Origin: Pseudomonadota bacterium
GTDB lineage: Bacteria; Pseudomonadota; Gammaproteobacteria; Thiotrichales; Thiotrichaceae
Reading direction: 5' to 3'
NCBI GenBank assembly: GCA_002747435.1
Contig: PDPH01000014.1
Span: 1-45,758 of the forward strand
DNA length: 45,758 bases
This document shows positions 1 to 8,103 of the stretch, piece after piece (the stretch's first letter is position 1; the number at the start of each line of letters is the position of its first letter). A program made the position numbers and the translations under genes. Under the pieces are notes generated by a model. It saw only the letters and a list, made by a program, of their open reading frames with translations, did not search any database and was not told the DNA's origin.

Positions 1-1902
1 ATACATCCGCCCTGTTATATGCTCAACGGCCCCTTTAGCAGTTGTCGGCTTATCAATAGGCATTTTATAGATATTGTAAATCCGATTGGCGGAACCACCA
101 CTGGTACCCTCCAGATAACTCACTTCATTCACATAAATATGACCACTGACCGCCACGGGTGGTATACGAACACCAGTGAAGTAAGGAATATCGATATCGA
201 CAACAATATTGTCTAGTGCCGTTTTAGGCGTTGTGGTAGCGGTATTCAGCCAGCCGGACTGATAGTCGAAAGGCAGATCACCTCTTGTGTTACCTGTCAC
301 CCGGGACTGTACAAACCGATTAGCCTCGACGTAGAGATAGTCATTTTTAACAGCAGCTAGGGAAAGATACCAAGAAACCGGAACATTATCCGCGTTGTTC
401 ATCAAATCCGTACCATTACCATTGTCATAAACCTTGACACCGGTATTGCCGGTCAGCTTTAGAATCATGGCATTTTTGGGTACATGCAGAGAGAACCCTA
501 ACATATCATAGTTGCCAGTGCCGGAGGCGTCCTGAGTATCCAGATTATAGTTAATCAACAAATAGCTGGTATCGCCCGCCGCCAGATGATGAACCGTACC
601 CGGCATATTATACAGGTTATTGAAAATACCCGATCCACCTCTATGACCACCGTTAAAGGCAATCTGATGATGGAATGCATCGTAAGGCGCAGGATAGGCT
701 ACTCCTGACACCGCAGTAATGCTACCGTCCGCGACAGCGTAGGCATAAATAGTCGTATCACCTTCTTTAGCCATATAGATGGTGGAATCATTTCCGGCAA
801 GATAATGATAGGAACCGTCTGTGCTACTAATGGCCTCACAACTAGTCAGTTCCGGGTTACAAAGTTTCAGACTTTTACTGACAGCAGCCAGCGTACTGTC
901 ATCATAAGCACCCAGCTCATTCAGCAGCACACCCTGAACTGCTCCGTTGGCATCAACGATGGTGCTGATCATACGCCCGGTTACTACAGCGCTGTCCTTG
1001 ATGCGCACTACAATTGGCAGTTGCTTTTTCTTGCCCTCGGTTTCACCCAAGAGCAAATCCGGCAACTTATCAAACGCTTTCAGTTGCACATAGGAGTTGT
1101 CAATATCAGATTCGGTAGTGTGTAACTTATATTCACCACTGATAACTTTAACCCCCTGTGCCTTCATTGCCGCTGTCAGCTGAGAACTCTGAAAAATCGT
1201 GTATTCGACATTGGTGTTCCGAGCATCAAAACGCTTCAGGACGCTGTCGGTATAAAAGGTATATTCCTTCGGTGGATCATCATTGGTCTGACGTATTTCA
1301 CTGGACGCACTCTGGTCTAGGAATACCCCGTACTCACGCTTTAGATAGACTGTTTGATCGCCCTGCTTCGCACCACTCATAACAAAAACCTTGTCACTCA
1401 GGATCACACCCTGCTTGATGACAACCTGATTGGTATTTTTATTGTCATCGTTAGGGTCGTAGCGAACAATCTGGTAGGAACCAGTAACATTCGGGTTGGC
1501 TACCCGGTAAAACTGATAATCAAAGGCAGGTTCGGCTTGCAATGTCACAGCCACAGTGACGGCAACCGTGCCGGTACCATCACTGACATCAACCGTTATC
1601 GTATCCGCACCGATGTAATTGGCCGCCTGATAGCTGATAGTGCCTGAATCATCGATGGTCGCGGTACCTCGGATCGGTTGAACGGAGATAGCATAGGTCA
1701 AATTATCACCATCCGCATCGCTAACATTAACGCCATAGGTGGTCGCTTTACCGGACTGCACCGTAAACTGATTAGAACCTGCAACCGGTAGCGAATTTGC
1801 CGAAGTGTTATCACTGTTACCACAGGCAGCAAGCGTTAACATCGCTGCCATCAGGACGGGTATCCTGAGTGAGAATAAACAAGCTAAACCTTTAGATTTC
1901 AT
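1..1902 (-). CDS. Large secreted lipoprotein, cadherin-like repeat near N terminus (partial, runs off left edge)
   Basis: The minus-strand frame is open from ATG at 1902 to the window edge, giving 634 codons without a stop; the C terminus lies outside. Residues 1-27 form a lipoprotein signal with lipobox LAAC (Cys27), so the product should be lipid-anchored in the cell envelope. Residues about 36-115 resemble a bacterial cadherin-like/Big_9 domain (a VSDADGDNLTYAIS stretch, then a DTITVDVSDGTGT stretch). The rest is rich in Gly, Asn, Asp and Thr and looks like beta-strand surface protein; I do not recognise a family for it. A Fur-box-like site lies about 80 bases upstream, which suggests iron-repressed expression. 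No partner gene is visible because the next gene on this strand is outside the window. The lipoprotein assignment is strong; the function is unknown. Confidence 0.85.
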   Translation of the reverse strand, partial: MKSKGLACLFSLRIPVLMAAMLTLAACGNSDNTSANSLPVAGSNQFTVQSGKATTYGVNVSDADGDNLTYAISVQPIRGTATIDDSGTISYQAANYIGADTITVDVSDGTGTVAVTVAVTLQAEPAFDYQFYRVANPNVTGSYQIVRYDPNDDNKNTNQVVIKQGVILSDKVFVMSGAKQGDQTVYLKREYGVFLDQSASSEIRQTNDDPPKEYTFYTDSVLKRFDARNTNVEYTIFQSSQLTAAMKAQGVKVISGEYKLHTTESDIDNSYVQLKAFDKLPDLLLGETEGKKKQLPIVVRIKDSAVVTGRMISTIVDANGAVQGVLLNELGAYDDSTLAAVSKSLKLCNPELTSCEAISSTDGSYHYLAGNDSTIYMAKEGDTTIYAYAVADGSITAVSGVAYPAPYDAFHHQIAFNGGHRGGSGIFNNLYNMPGTVHHLAAGDTSYLLINYNLDTQDASGTGNYDMLGFSLHVPKNAMILKLTGNTGVKVYDNGNGTDLMNNADNVPVSWYLSLAAVKNDYLYVEANRFVQSRVTGNTRGDLPFDYQSGWLNTATTTPKTALDNIVVDIDIPYFTGVRIPPVAVSGHIYVNEVSYLEGTSGGSANRIYNIYKMPIDKPTTAKGAVEHITGRMY

Positions 1903-1981
1903 GACATTGTACTCTTATAGGATCATGGGGTTATTGGGTTGTGAGTCACCACACACACAAAGTAGAGGCAACCTTTTTAGG

Positions 1982-1999
1982 AATGATAATCGTTCGCAA
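1982..1999 (-). promoter_or_regulatory. Probable Fur box upstream of the lipoprotein gene
   Basis: On the minus strand the site reads TTGCGAACGATTATCATT. The right part matches the consensus half GATWATCATT exactly and the left part TGCGAAC is a common degenerate half. By my count about 13 of 19 positions of the classical Fur box agree. It lies 80-100 bases before the ATG at 1902, a normal operator position. The remainder of the gap 1903-2239 shows no gene. Confidence 0.5.
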
Positions 2000-2239
2000 T
2001 ATTGAACAGAGAAATTAGCTTTGTCAACTGCTTCAAAACGATTTTCCAGAGCCGCCTCATATGATTAACTGCTAATATTCCTGCTCCCCAAGTGTTTTAG
2101 AGCAAGTGAGTGCTAGGCTATGTCACCATTAGTGAATGTTAGGGCAAGTCAGAACTTGTGATAAATCTAAAAAGTGCAGTGCCAATCGGGATTCTGGGTT
2201 TTACTATGGATGATGATCTGTATGAAGTGCTTGCTTGAG

Positions 2240-4435
2240 TTACTTCCGATTTTGATGTGTTTTTGTATGGTTTTTATTTTTTTTCTCCAAGCGTTTTCGG
2301 TGTGTTGAAGCTTTATTTTTACGGCGATGTGCTTCATACACCCATTTTTCTTCGCCAGCTTGATAGTGTGGAATTAATTGTTTCGGACCATCACCAATTA
2401 ACTCTGATCTGCCTAGCTCAACAATTGCTTTACGTAGCATGGGCCAGTTTTTAGGATCATGCCAACGCAAGAAAGCTTTATGCAGTTTACGTTTTTCCGG
2501 GGACTTGGCCGTATCGACTTTTTCACTTTTATAAGTGACTTGATTGAGCGGGTTTTTATCCGTGTGGTACATGGCCGTGGCGCTAGCCATGGGGGAAGGG
2601 TAGAAGGCTTGTACCTGATCAGCGCGAAAGCCATTCTTTTTCAGCCACAGTGCTAAATTGAGCATATCTTCATCCGAGGTGCCAGGGTGGGCTGCAATGA
2701 AGTAAGGAATTAAGTATTGCTCTTTGCCTGCTGCTTTAGTGTATTTTTCGAATAGGCGTTTAAATTCATTATAAGTGCCAATACCTGGCTTCATCATTTT
2801 GGACAGTGGCGCATCTTCGGTGTGTTCCGGGGCAATTTTAAGGTAGCCCCCCACATGATGGGTCACTAATTCTTTGACATATTCAGGGGCTTTAACTGCC
2901 AAATCATAGCGCAAGCCAGAGCCAATCAATACCTTTTTAATCCCAGGCAATTCACGGGCTTCGCGGTATAGCTGGGTTAAAGCAGTATGATCGGTATTTA
3001 AGTTTTGACAAATCCTAGGGTAAACACAGCTAGGCTTACGGCAAGAGGCTTCGATGTTCGGATTTTTGCAAGCCAGACGATACATATTGGCTGTCGGTCC
3101 ACCTAAGTCAGAAATAACACCCGTAAAGCCCGGGACTTTATCGCGGATCTCTTGTACTTCACGCAAAATGGATGCTTTGGAACGATTTTGAATAATACGC
3201 CCTTCATGCTCGGTAATAGAGCAGAAAGTACAGCCACCAAAACAACCGCGCATAATATTGACTGAGAAACGAATCATTTCATAGGCAGGAATATGGGCTT
3301 TACCATAGGCAGGATGTGGTAAACGCGCATACGGCAAACCAAATACATAATCCATTTCTGGCGTGGTCAGTGGAATAGGAGGGGGTGTGAGCCAAATATC
3401 CACTTTACCGTGTTTTTGCACTAGGGCGCGTGCATTGCCTGGATTGGTTTCTAGGTGTAAAACACGATTGGCGTGTGCGTACAACACTTTGTCTTTGCTG
3501 ACTTTTTCAAAAGAAGGTAGGCGAATAACCGTTTTGTCACGTTCTAATTTTGCGCGTGGGTGGAAGGTGAGCTTATGTTCATCGGTGCGTTTACTACGCG
3601 GATCTTGGTATTCAAACCATTGAATATGACGTTTTTCGATCTCGCATTCATCCATGTCTACCGTATTGAGGTAAGGGTTAATAATGCGATCAATTTTGCT
3701 GGGTTGATCTACGCGAGTTGAATCAATTTCCATCCAAGCAGCGGGACTATCACAGCGGATAAAAGCGGTGCCACGCACATCCGTAATACTTTCAATGGAT
3801 TCACCGCGTGCCAAACGGTGTGCTACTTCGGCGATTGCACGCTCTGCATTGCCGTACAGCAGTAAATCGGCGTTTGCATCCATTAAAATTGAGCGACGTA
3901 CTTTTTCTTGCCAGTAATCATAATGTGCAATGCGTCGCAGTGAGGCTTCAATACCGCCTAAAATAACAGGAATATGTGGGTAGGCTTCTTTGCAGCGTTG
4001 TGAATAAACTAGTGAAGCCCGATCGGGGCGCTTGCCGCTAATACCTCCGGGTGTATAGGCATCATCAGAGCGTGGTTTGCGGTCAGCCGTATAGCGGTTA
4101 ATCATGGAGTCCATATTGCCTGCTGCGACTCCAAAAAATAGATTAGGCTCTCCCAATTGCATAAAAGCGTCTTTAGATTGCCAATCAGGCTGGGCAATAA
4201 TACCCACACGAAACCCTTGTGCTTCCAATAAGCGGCCAATCACTGCCATGCCGAACGAAGGGTGATCAACATACGCATCACCCGTGACAATAATAATGTC
4301 ACAGGTGTCCCAGCCTAACTGATCCATTTCAGCCTTTGACATAGGAAGGTATGCAGATGTACCAAAGCATTCGGCCCAGTATTTGGGGTAGTCAAATAAA
4401 GGCTTGGCTTGAAGTGGTTTAATAAGGGTTGACAT
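2240..4435 (-). CDS. ygiQ: YgiQ family radical SAM protein
   Basis: The 731-residue protein belongs to the YgiQ (UPF0313) family of radical S-adenosylmethionine enzymes. The Fe4S4-binding motif CxxxCxxC is visible at Cys398, Cys402 and Cys405 in [10 protein letters not shown]. An N-terminal cobalamin-binding-like region comes first (residues about 45-110, with [13 protein letters not shown]), and a basic tail follows the barrel. Length and both family signatures ([12 protein letters not shown] at about 157-168 and the [11 protein letters not shown] stretch) are normal. The substrate of this family is not established to my knowledge. The gene stands alone on its strand; the start at 4435 gives the conserved opening [10 protein letters not shown]. 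Family assignment is secure, biochemical role unknown. Confidence 0.95.
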   Translation of the reverse strand: MSTLIKPLQAKPLFDYPKYWAECFGTSAYLPMSKAEMDQLGWDTCDIIIVTGDAYVDHPSFGMAVIGRLLEAQGFRVGIIAQPDWQSKDAFMQLGEPNLFFGVAAGNMDSMINRYTADRKPRSDDAYTPGGISGKRPDRASLVYSQRCKEAYPHIPVILGGIEASLRRIAHYDYWQEKVRRSILMDANADLLLYGNAERAIAEVAHRLARGESIESITDVRGTAFIRCDSPAAWMEIDSTRVDQPSKIDRIINPYLNTVDMDECEIEKRHIQWFEYQDPRSKRTDEHKLTFHPRAKLERDKTVIRLPSFEKVSKDKVLYAHANRVLHLETNPGNARALVQKHGKVDIWLTPPPIPLTTPEMDYVFGLPYARLPHPAYGKAHIPAYEMIRFSVNIMRGCFGGCTFCSITEHEGRIIQNRSKASILREVQEIRDKVPGFTGVISDLGGPTANMYRLACKNPNIEASCRKPSCVYPRICQNLNTDHTALTQLYREARELPGIKKVLIGSGLRYDLAVKAPEYVKELVTHHVGGYLKIAPEHTEDAPLSKMMKPGIGTYNEFKRLFEKYTKAAGKEQYLIPYFIAAHPGTSDEDMLNLALWLKKNGFRADQVQAFYPSPMASATAMYHTDKNPLNQVTYKSEKVDTAKSPEKRKLHKAFLRWHDPKNWPMLRKAIVELGRSELIGDGPKQLIPHYQAGEEKWVYEAHRRKNKASTHRKRLEKKNKNHTKTHQNRK

Positions 4436-4726
4436 AGCGACTTAAGGGCTGCTGGCAAAGGTAGATATTGTAGCAGATTTGATGTAGACAGCCCGACTAT
4501 CTTCCAGTTTAACTTTGCCGGCGAAAAGATAATTTCAGTTCATTGCCAGTGAAGGCACTGAAAGGTTGTTGTAAAAAGAAGTCTGAGTTATTTAATAAGC
4601 GAACTGGCATATAAAGTGCTATGAGCCACAAGGAATAAGTAGAATGAATTAAAAGACTAGAGCGGTAATTAAGTTTGAATCTTTCTATGAAATCGAGAGT
4701 TTAGTCGTAAATTCTGAATTTCGAGG

Positions 4727-5107
4727 TTAAGGTACAGGAATTATTATATAAGATTTTATTAAACCTGTTGAGTGATCAAGAGGGAATGCCAGTAAGTAGC
4801 CATTACCATACTCACTATGAATCTCATCAGAGCCAATTAGATAAGCAGGAATATTATCATAATCGTAATAACCTGTTGACTCTCCCAAAAGTTCTTTTAA
4901 GTATTTTGGCGACATACCAACCACGTTATACTGAAGCATAAATGAGTGTAACATAGTGGCCTTTTCTTCTTGGCTCGCACTTTTCCATGTGTTGACAGTA
5001 AATGGAGTTGTGCCTAGAGATTCAAATTCATTTGAATATTTATGATCACACCCAGCCAGTGATATTAGCCACAAAAAAAATATAAATATTTTCTTAAATC
5101 TATTCAT
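4727..5107 (-). CDS. Small hypothetical lipoprotein
   Basis: A 126-residue product with a basic start, one hydrophobic segment and lipobox LAGC (Cys20), so it is probably exported and lipid-anchored. The mature part of about 106 residues has no motif I recognise; it is rich in Tyr and Ser and ends in a hydrophobic SYIIIPVP stretch. The gene is AT-rich and stands alone between ygiQ (same strand, about 290 empty bases away) and a divergent membrane-protein gene. Low-GC base use relative to neighbours may mean it was acquired. Lipoprotein status is fairly sure, function unknown. Confidence 0.6.
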   Translation of the reverse strand: MNRFKKIFIFFLWLISLAGCDHKYSNEFESLGTTPFTVNTWKSASQEEKATMLHSFMLQYNVVGMSPKYLKELLGESTGYYDYDNIPAYLIGSDEIHSEYGNGYLLAFPLDHSTGLIKSYIIIPVP

Positions 5108-5574
5108 TGGATTTGCATGAGTTGATTACTAATTAAATTCGTTGTTATGTCCATCATGGCCAAAGCGATTCCATTTTAATAAACTAAAGATATAGTATGG
5201 GAGCTGTATTTTTTTATTATTAATGGGGATGAGCAGTATAAAGTTGCTGACGGATTTTATATGTCTTGTCTCTGTACGTAATGGTCTCCTCCGATGAGGT
5301 CGCCACAAACTGCTGCACATGGCGGTCACGGAGAAGATTCATACAACAGCGTTTCTCATCCGCCTGCAAAACAATGGATGCACTCTGTCAGTTAACCGAC
5401 TGGCACTTGTGGCAAACGGTGGCTGATGACCTGAAGGTCGGAATCAAAGGCTGTTTCCCGCATCAGGAGAGGTTTAGAGAAATGTCATAACATCGTTTAC
5501 CATGCTCGAACAGCATTTATAATACCCCTTCTTCCTTGTTTATAGGCTTTGTTCGCTGTCAGAAAGGTTTCAGC
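5108..5574. other. Gene-poor gap holding a GC-richer unassigned fragment (about 5262-5490)
   Basis: The gap between the small lipoprotein and the COX15-like gene is AT-rich at 5108-5260, then turns clearly GC-richer at about 5262-5490. Both strands of the GC-richer part contain protein-like stretches (plus strand ending in KGCFPHQERFREMS; minus strand with RDRHVQQFVATSSEE), but none has a convincing start or a family I recognise. It looks like a leftover piece of a foreign gene or insertion sequence. I do not annotate a gene here. Confidence 0.3.
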
Positions 5575-6366
5575 ATGAAAAATACATATCGTTGCTTGAT
5601 AGGCATCAGTTTTTTATTGACCCTAGCGCTCATTGTAGTGGGGGCTTATTTGCTCGCAGAGAAAGCTTGGATTGAAATGATGTATGCTTATGCCGTCAGT
5701 ACGTTGGGCTTATTAATTTTAGTTCTTTTTCTAATGAGCCTATTTTTCCAAGAAACCTTAAAGCAGTCTTTGTGGTTGCCGAGTCTGTTGTTGATAACGG
5801 TTGTTTTTCAAGCTTTATTGGGTATGTGGGCTGTAACCAAGCTACCCGCACCTGTCACTGCGGCTGGTCACTTATACGGAGCTATGACTACATTATCACT
5901 GTTATGGTTACTATGGTTATTTCAATCTAAGCAAATCAAATATAGCGCTTCGCTGTTTACGTCTAGTCTGCTACGTATTCGCCTGATGGCGGGTGTCGCT
6001 TTATTGGCTGTCATTATTCAGATTGCTTTAGGTGGCTGGATTAGTGCTTATGATGAGTACCGCATTTTGGATAATCATGCCCTGACGGTTGTTCGTATGT
6101 TGTATCGAGACGGTGCTGTGGCGGTGTCATTATTGGTCGGTGGTTTTGGGATTTGGTTATTGGCTTTCTGGCGAGGTGTTGCTGGCAAGGCTGCGGTGAT
6201 TATTTTAATACTACTGTTCATACAATGGACTTTGATCGTATTGAATGGTGTGGTGACTTTACCTTTGATGGTAGCAAAGGCTCATATTTTGGGAGCAAGC
6301 TTATTATTATTGGCAGTGATTGCAGCTAACTACCGTCTGTGGCGGGTTCACAAGCCGCTGGAATAA
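5575..6366 (+). CDS. COX15/CtaA-like membrane protein, divergent (two His ligands replaced)
   Basis: The 263-residue product has about seven membrane helices and resembles heme A synthase (COX15/CtaA), which oxidises heme O for cytochrome oxidase. Family-like stretches are the LPAPVTAAGHLYGAM region with His99, QIALGGWISAY at 149-159, and KAHILGASLLL with His237. The family normally has four heme-ligand histidines, paired in two four-helix bundles. Here the first of each pair appears replaced: EMMYA at 34-38 stands where E-x-x-H-R is expected (Tyr37), and MLYRDGA at 175-181 where H-R is expected (Tyr177). The protein may therefore not bind heme as usual. No cyoE/ctaB or oxidase genes are nearby. 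ATG 5575 was preferred over an upstream start because AGAAAGG precedes it and the protein then begins at helix 1. Confidence 0.65.
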   Translation: MKNTYRCLIGISFLLTLALIVVGAYLLAEKAWIEMMYAYAVSTLGLLILVLFLMSLFFQETLKQSLWLPSLLLITVVFQALLGMWAVTKLPAPVTAAGHLYGAMTTLSLLWLLWLFQSKQIKYSASLFTSSLLRIRLMAGVALLAVIIQIALGGWISAYDEYRILDNHALTVVRMLYRDGAVAVSLLVGGFGIWLLAFWRGVAGKAAVIILILLFIQWTLIVLNGVVTLPLMVAKAHILGASLLLLAVIAANYRLWRVHKPLE

Positions 6367-6400
6367 ACGCTAATCGTGCCCATACAGTGAAGGCCAATCA

Positions 6401-6427
6401 AAAAGCCACCGAGAGTGGGTGGCTTTT
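6401..6427. terminator. Bidirectional hairpin terminator
   Basis: The arms AAAGCCACC and GGGTGGCTTT flank a short loop, with an A-run on the left and a T-run on the right. It sits between two converging genes, 35 bases after the COX15-like stop and 26 bases after the kbp stop on the other strand, so it can serve both. Confidence 0.75.
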
Positions 6428-6452
6428 AAAAAATAATTGTTTGTTATAGCAA

Positions 6453-6911
6453 TTAGCTTTGTTTAGGAATACGAATTTTTTGACCGGGGAAAATTTTGTC
6501 TGGGTCTTGAATGACTTCACGATTGGCTTCAAAAATGGTGTGGTATTTGCCACCATTGCCGTAAGCGTGCTCAGCAATTTTCCACAGTGAATCGCCTTTT
6601 TGTATGACGTAGAACTCGTCATCACTACCTAGCTTCACTTCGGTTTGGCCTGCTACAGTTGCTTCCTGTGCTTTAACTTCTTTAATGCCCATTGTGTTAC
6701 CGGCCATAAGAATAGCTTTTTCCAATGCTTCAGGTGACTTGGCGTCACCTTTGATAGTAGCTACGCCGTTTTCCACTTTTACCTTTAGGTTTTCGACGCC
6801 TGGGTTATTGTTCTCGATTTCTTTTTGAAGTTTTGCCGAGGCTGTTTCTTCTTTATCATCATCGCCAAACAGCTTTTTGCCAATATGAGCTGCAAAATTA
6901 AATAGTCCCAT
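6453..6911 (-). CDS. kbp: BON-LysM protein, Kbp (YgaU) type
   Basis: The 152-residue protein is an ortholog-like match to E. coli Kbp/YgaU, a small cytoplasmic potassium-binding protein in E. coli. It opens with MGLFNFAAHIGKKLF as that family does, followed by a BON domain (residues about 30-90, with VENGVATIKGDAKSPE) and a C-terminal LysM domain (about 100-148, with YVIQKGDSLWKIAEHAYGN and PGQKIRIP). There is no signal peptide. I chose ATG 6911 over an in-frame codon six residues upstream because GGAAGGAG lies at the right distance before it and the family start matches. Single-gene unit with a terminator shared with the convergent gene. Confidence 0.9.
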   Translation of the reverse strand: MGLFNFAAHIGKKLFGDDDKEETASAKLQKEIENNNPGVENLKVKVENGVATIKGDAKSPEALEKAILMAGNTMGIKEVKAQEATVAGQTEVKLGSDDEFYVIQKGDSLWKIAEHAYGNGGKYHTIFEANREVIQDPDKIFPGQKIRIPKQS

Positions 6912-7096
6912 GAAATATGCTCCTTCCAATCTGAACGTTTCAAAGTAGAATTGTCTTGACGAGACAGATTATAGCTTGAAAACAGTTAAGCTGCGCCGGA
7001 TGGATGATACTCAATCTGATGTCTGCTACAACACTCTGTCATAATGGTGAAGTTCGGGGTTCATTGGGTATTCATTCGCAATTTATTAACAAATTG

Positions 7097-7843
7097 CTAA
7101 CTATGCAGGAAGGTGCCGTATTTTACTAAACGCTTTTGCCAATAGTTTTTGCGCAAATCATCGATGGCGACTTTACCACCCCCCGACGCCGCGTGAATAA
7201 ATTGTCCATTGCCAATATAAATGCCCACATGATTGACTACCCGACCACTGGTTTTAAAGAAAATCATGTCACCTGGGCGTAAATCTCGACGCTGTAGGGT
7301 ACGGCTGGCTTGGCTTTGTTTTAGCGCCGTGCGTGGAATAGTGATATTCACTTTCTTGTGAGCAAAGCGCGTCAAGCCACTGCAATCAAAGCCTTGTCTA
7401 GGTGAATTGCCCCCCCAACGGTAGTGAACGCCTAGTGAGCTGAAGGCTGCCGCTAAAATACTGCGTCTGCTGGCCGATAAGCTTTGTACCGGACGACTGG
7501 TATGACGCAATTGCACATGGTTTATCGCAGCAGTGGGGCGAGTCTGAGGGTGGGTACGGGGACGATGTTGTGTAGGGTAGGGAGCGGCCTGATAACTGGG
7601 TTCATAAGGTTGCAAAACAGGTGGAACAACAAATGGATTGTGAGCAACTGGATAAGCCGCAGAATGTATGCTTTGCAAGGAAGTGTGTTGGACGTGTACG
7701 TTGTTTTCCGCATAAGCAGTGTATTCATAAGGGTTTTGATAAGGCTCAGCCAAGCTGGCAGTGTTGTATAATAGTCCTGCAAATAGCACTAAAACTAGAC
7801 CAACCCAAGTTGGCCGTGGGGCGTTTTTCGGGGAGTGTTTCAT
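7097..7843 (-). CDS. NlpC/P60 (C40) cell-wall peptidase
   Basis: The 248-residue protein has an N-terminal hydrophobic segment (residues about 12-32, ending in an Ala-x-Ala-like site), a low-complexity Pro/His/Tyr/Gln linker (about 35-120) and a C-terminal NlpC/P60 domain (about 125-245). The catalytic triad is visible: Cys154 in GFDCSGL, His205 in VNHVGIYIG and His217 in FIHAAS. Such enzymes cut D-gamma-glutamyl-meso-diaminopimelate bonds in peptidoglycan stem peptides, outside the inner membrane. The unusually long linker suggests the catalytic domain reaches away from a membrane or wall anchor. It is a single-gene unit with no visible partner; about 260 empty bases separate it from the divergent coiled-coil gene. 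Confidence 0.9.
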   Translation of the reverse strand: MKHSPKNAPRPTWVGLVLVLFAGLLYNTASLAEPYQNPYEYTAYAENNVHVQHTSLQSIHSAAYPVAHNPFVVPPVLQPYEPSYQAAPYPTQHRPRTHPQTRPTAAINHVQLRHTSRPVQSLSASRRSILAAAFSSLGVHYRWGGNSPRQGFDCSGLTRFAHKKVNITIPRTALKQSQASRTLQRRDLRPGDMIFFKTSGRVVNHVGIYIGNGQFIHAASGGGKVAIDDLRKNYWQKRLVKYGTFLHS

Positions 7844-8103
7844 AGTGTGTCCGGTATTTATTTTTATTAATTATTTGGATGGGTGGATTTGTTTTTTTAT
7901 AGATATAAAACGAGCGCTGGGATAATTGCAAGTGAAACTTGGCTTAGTGGGAGGATTAGTGTGCTTGTGTGATGGTTTTGCTCATGGCGAAATGGCAGTA
8001 TCTGTGCCAAAATCTTTGAAAACTTTTTATCGTATTCAATCAGGCAAACCCTCAAGCAGACCCATGCCTGTGGTCTGTATTTGTAACAGGATTAGGCATA
8101 CAC

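Noticed and set aside
5266..5490. 74-codon frame in the GC-richer fragment
   Set aside because: No family and no ribosome site; the other strand looks just as coding, so a remnant is the safer view.
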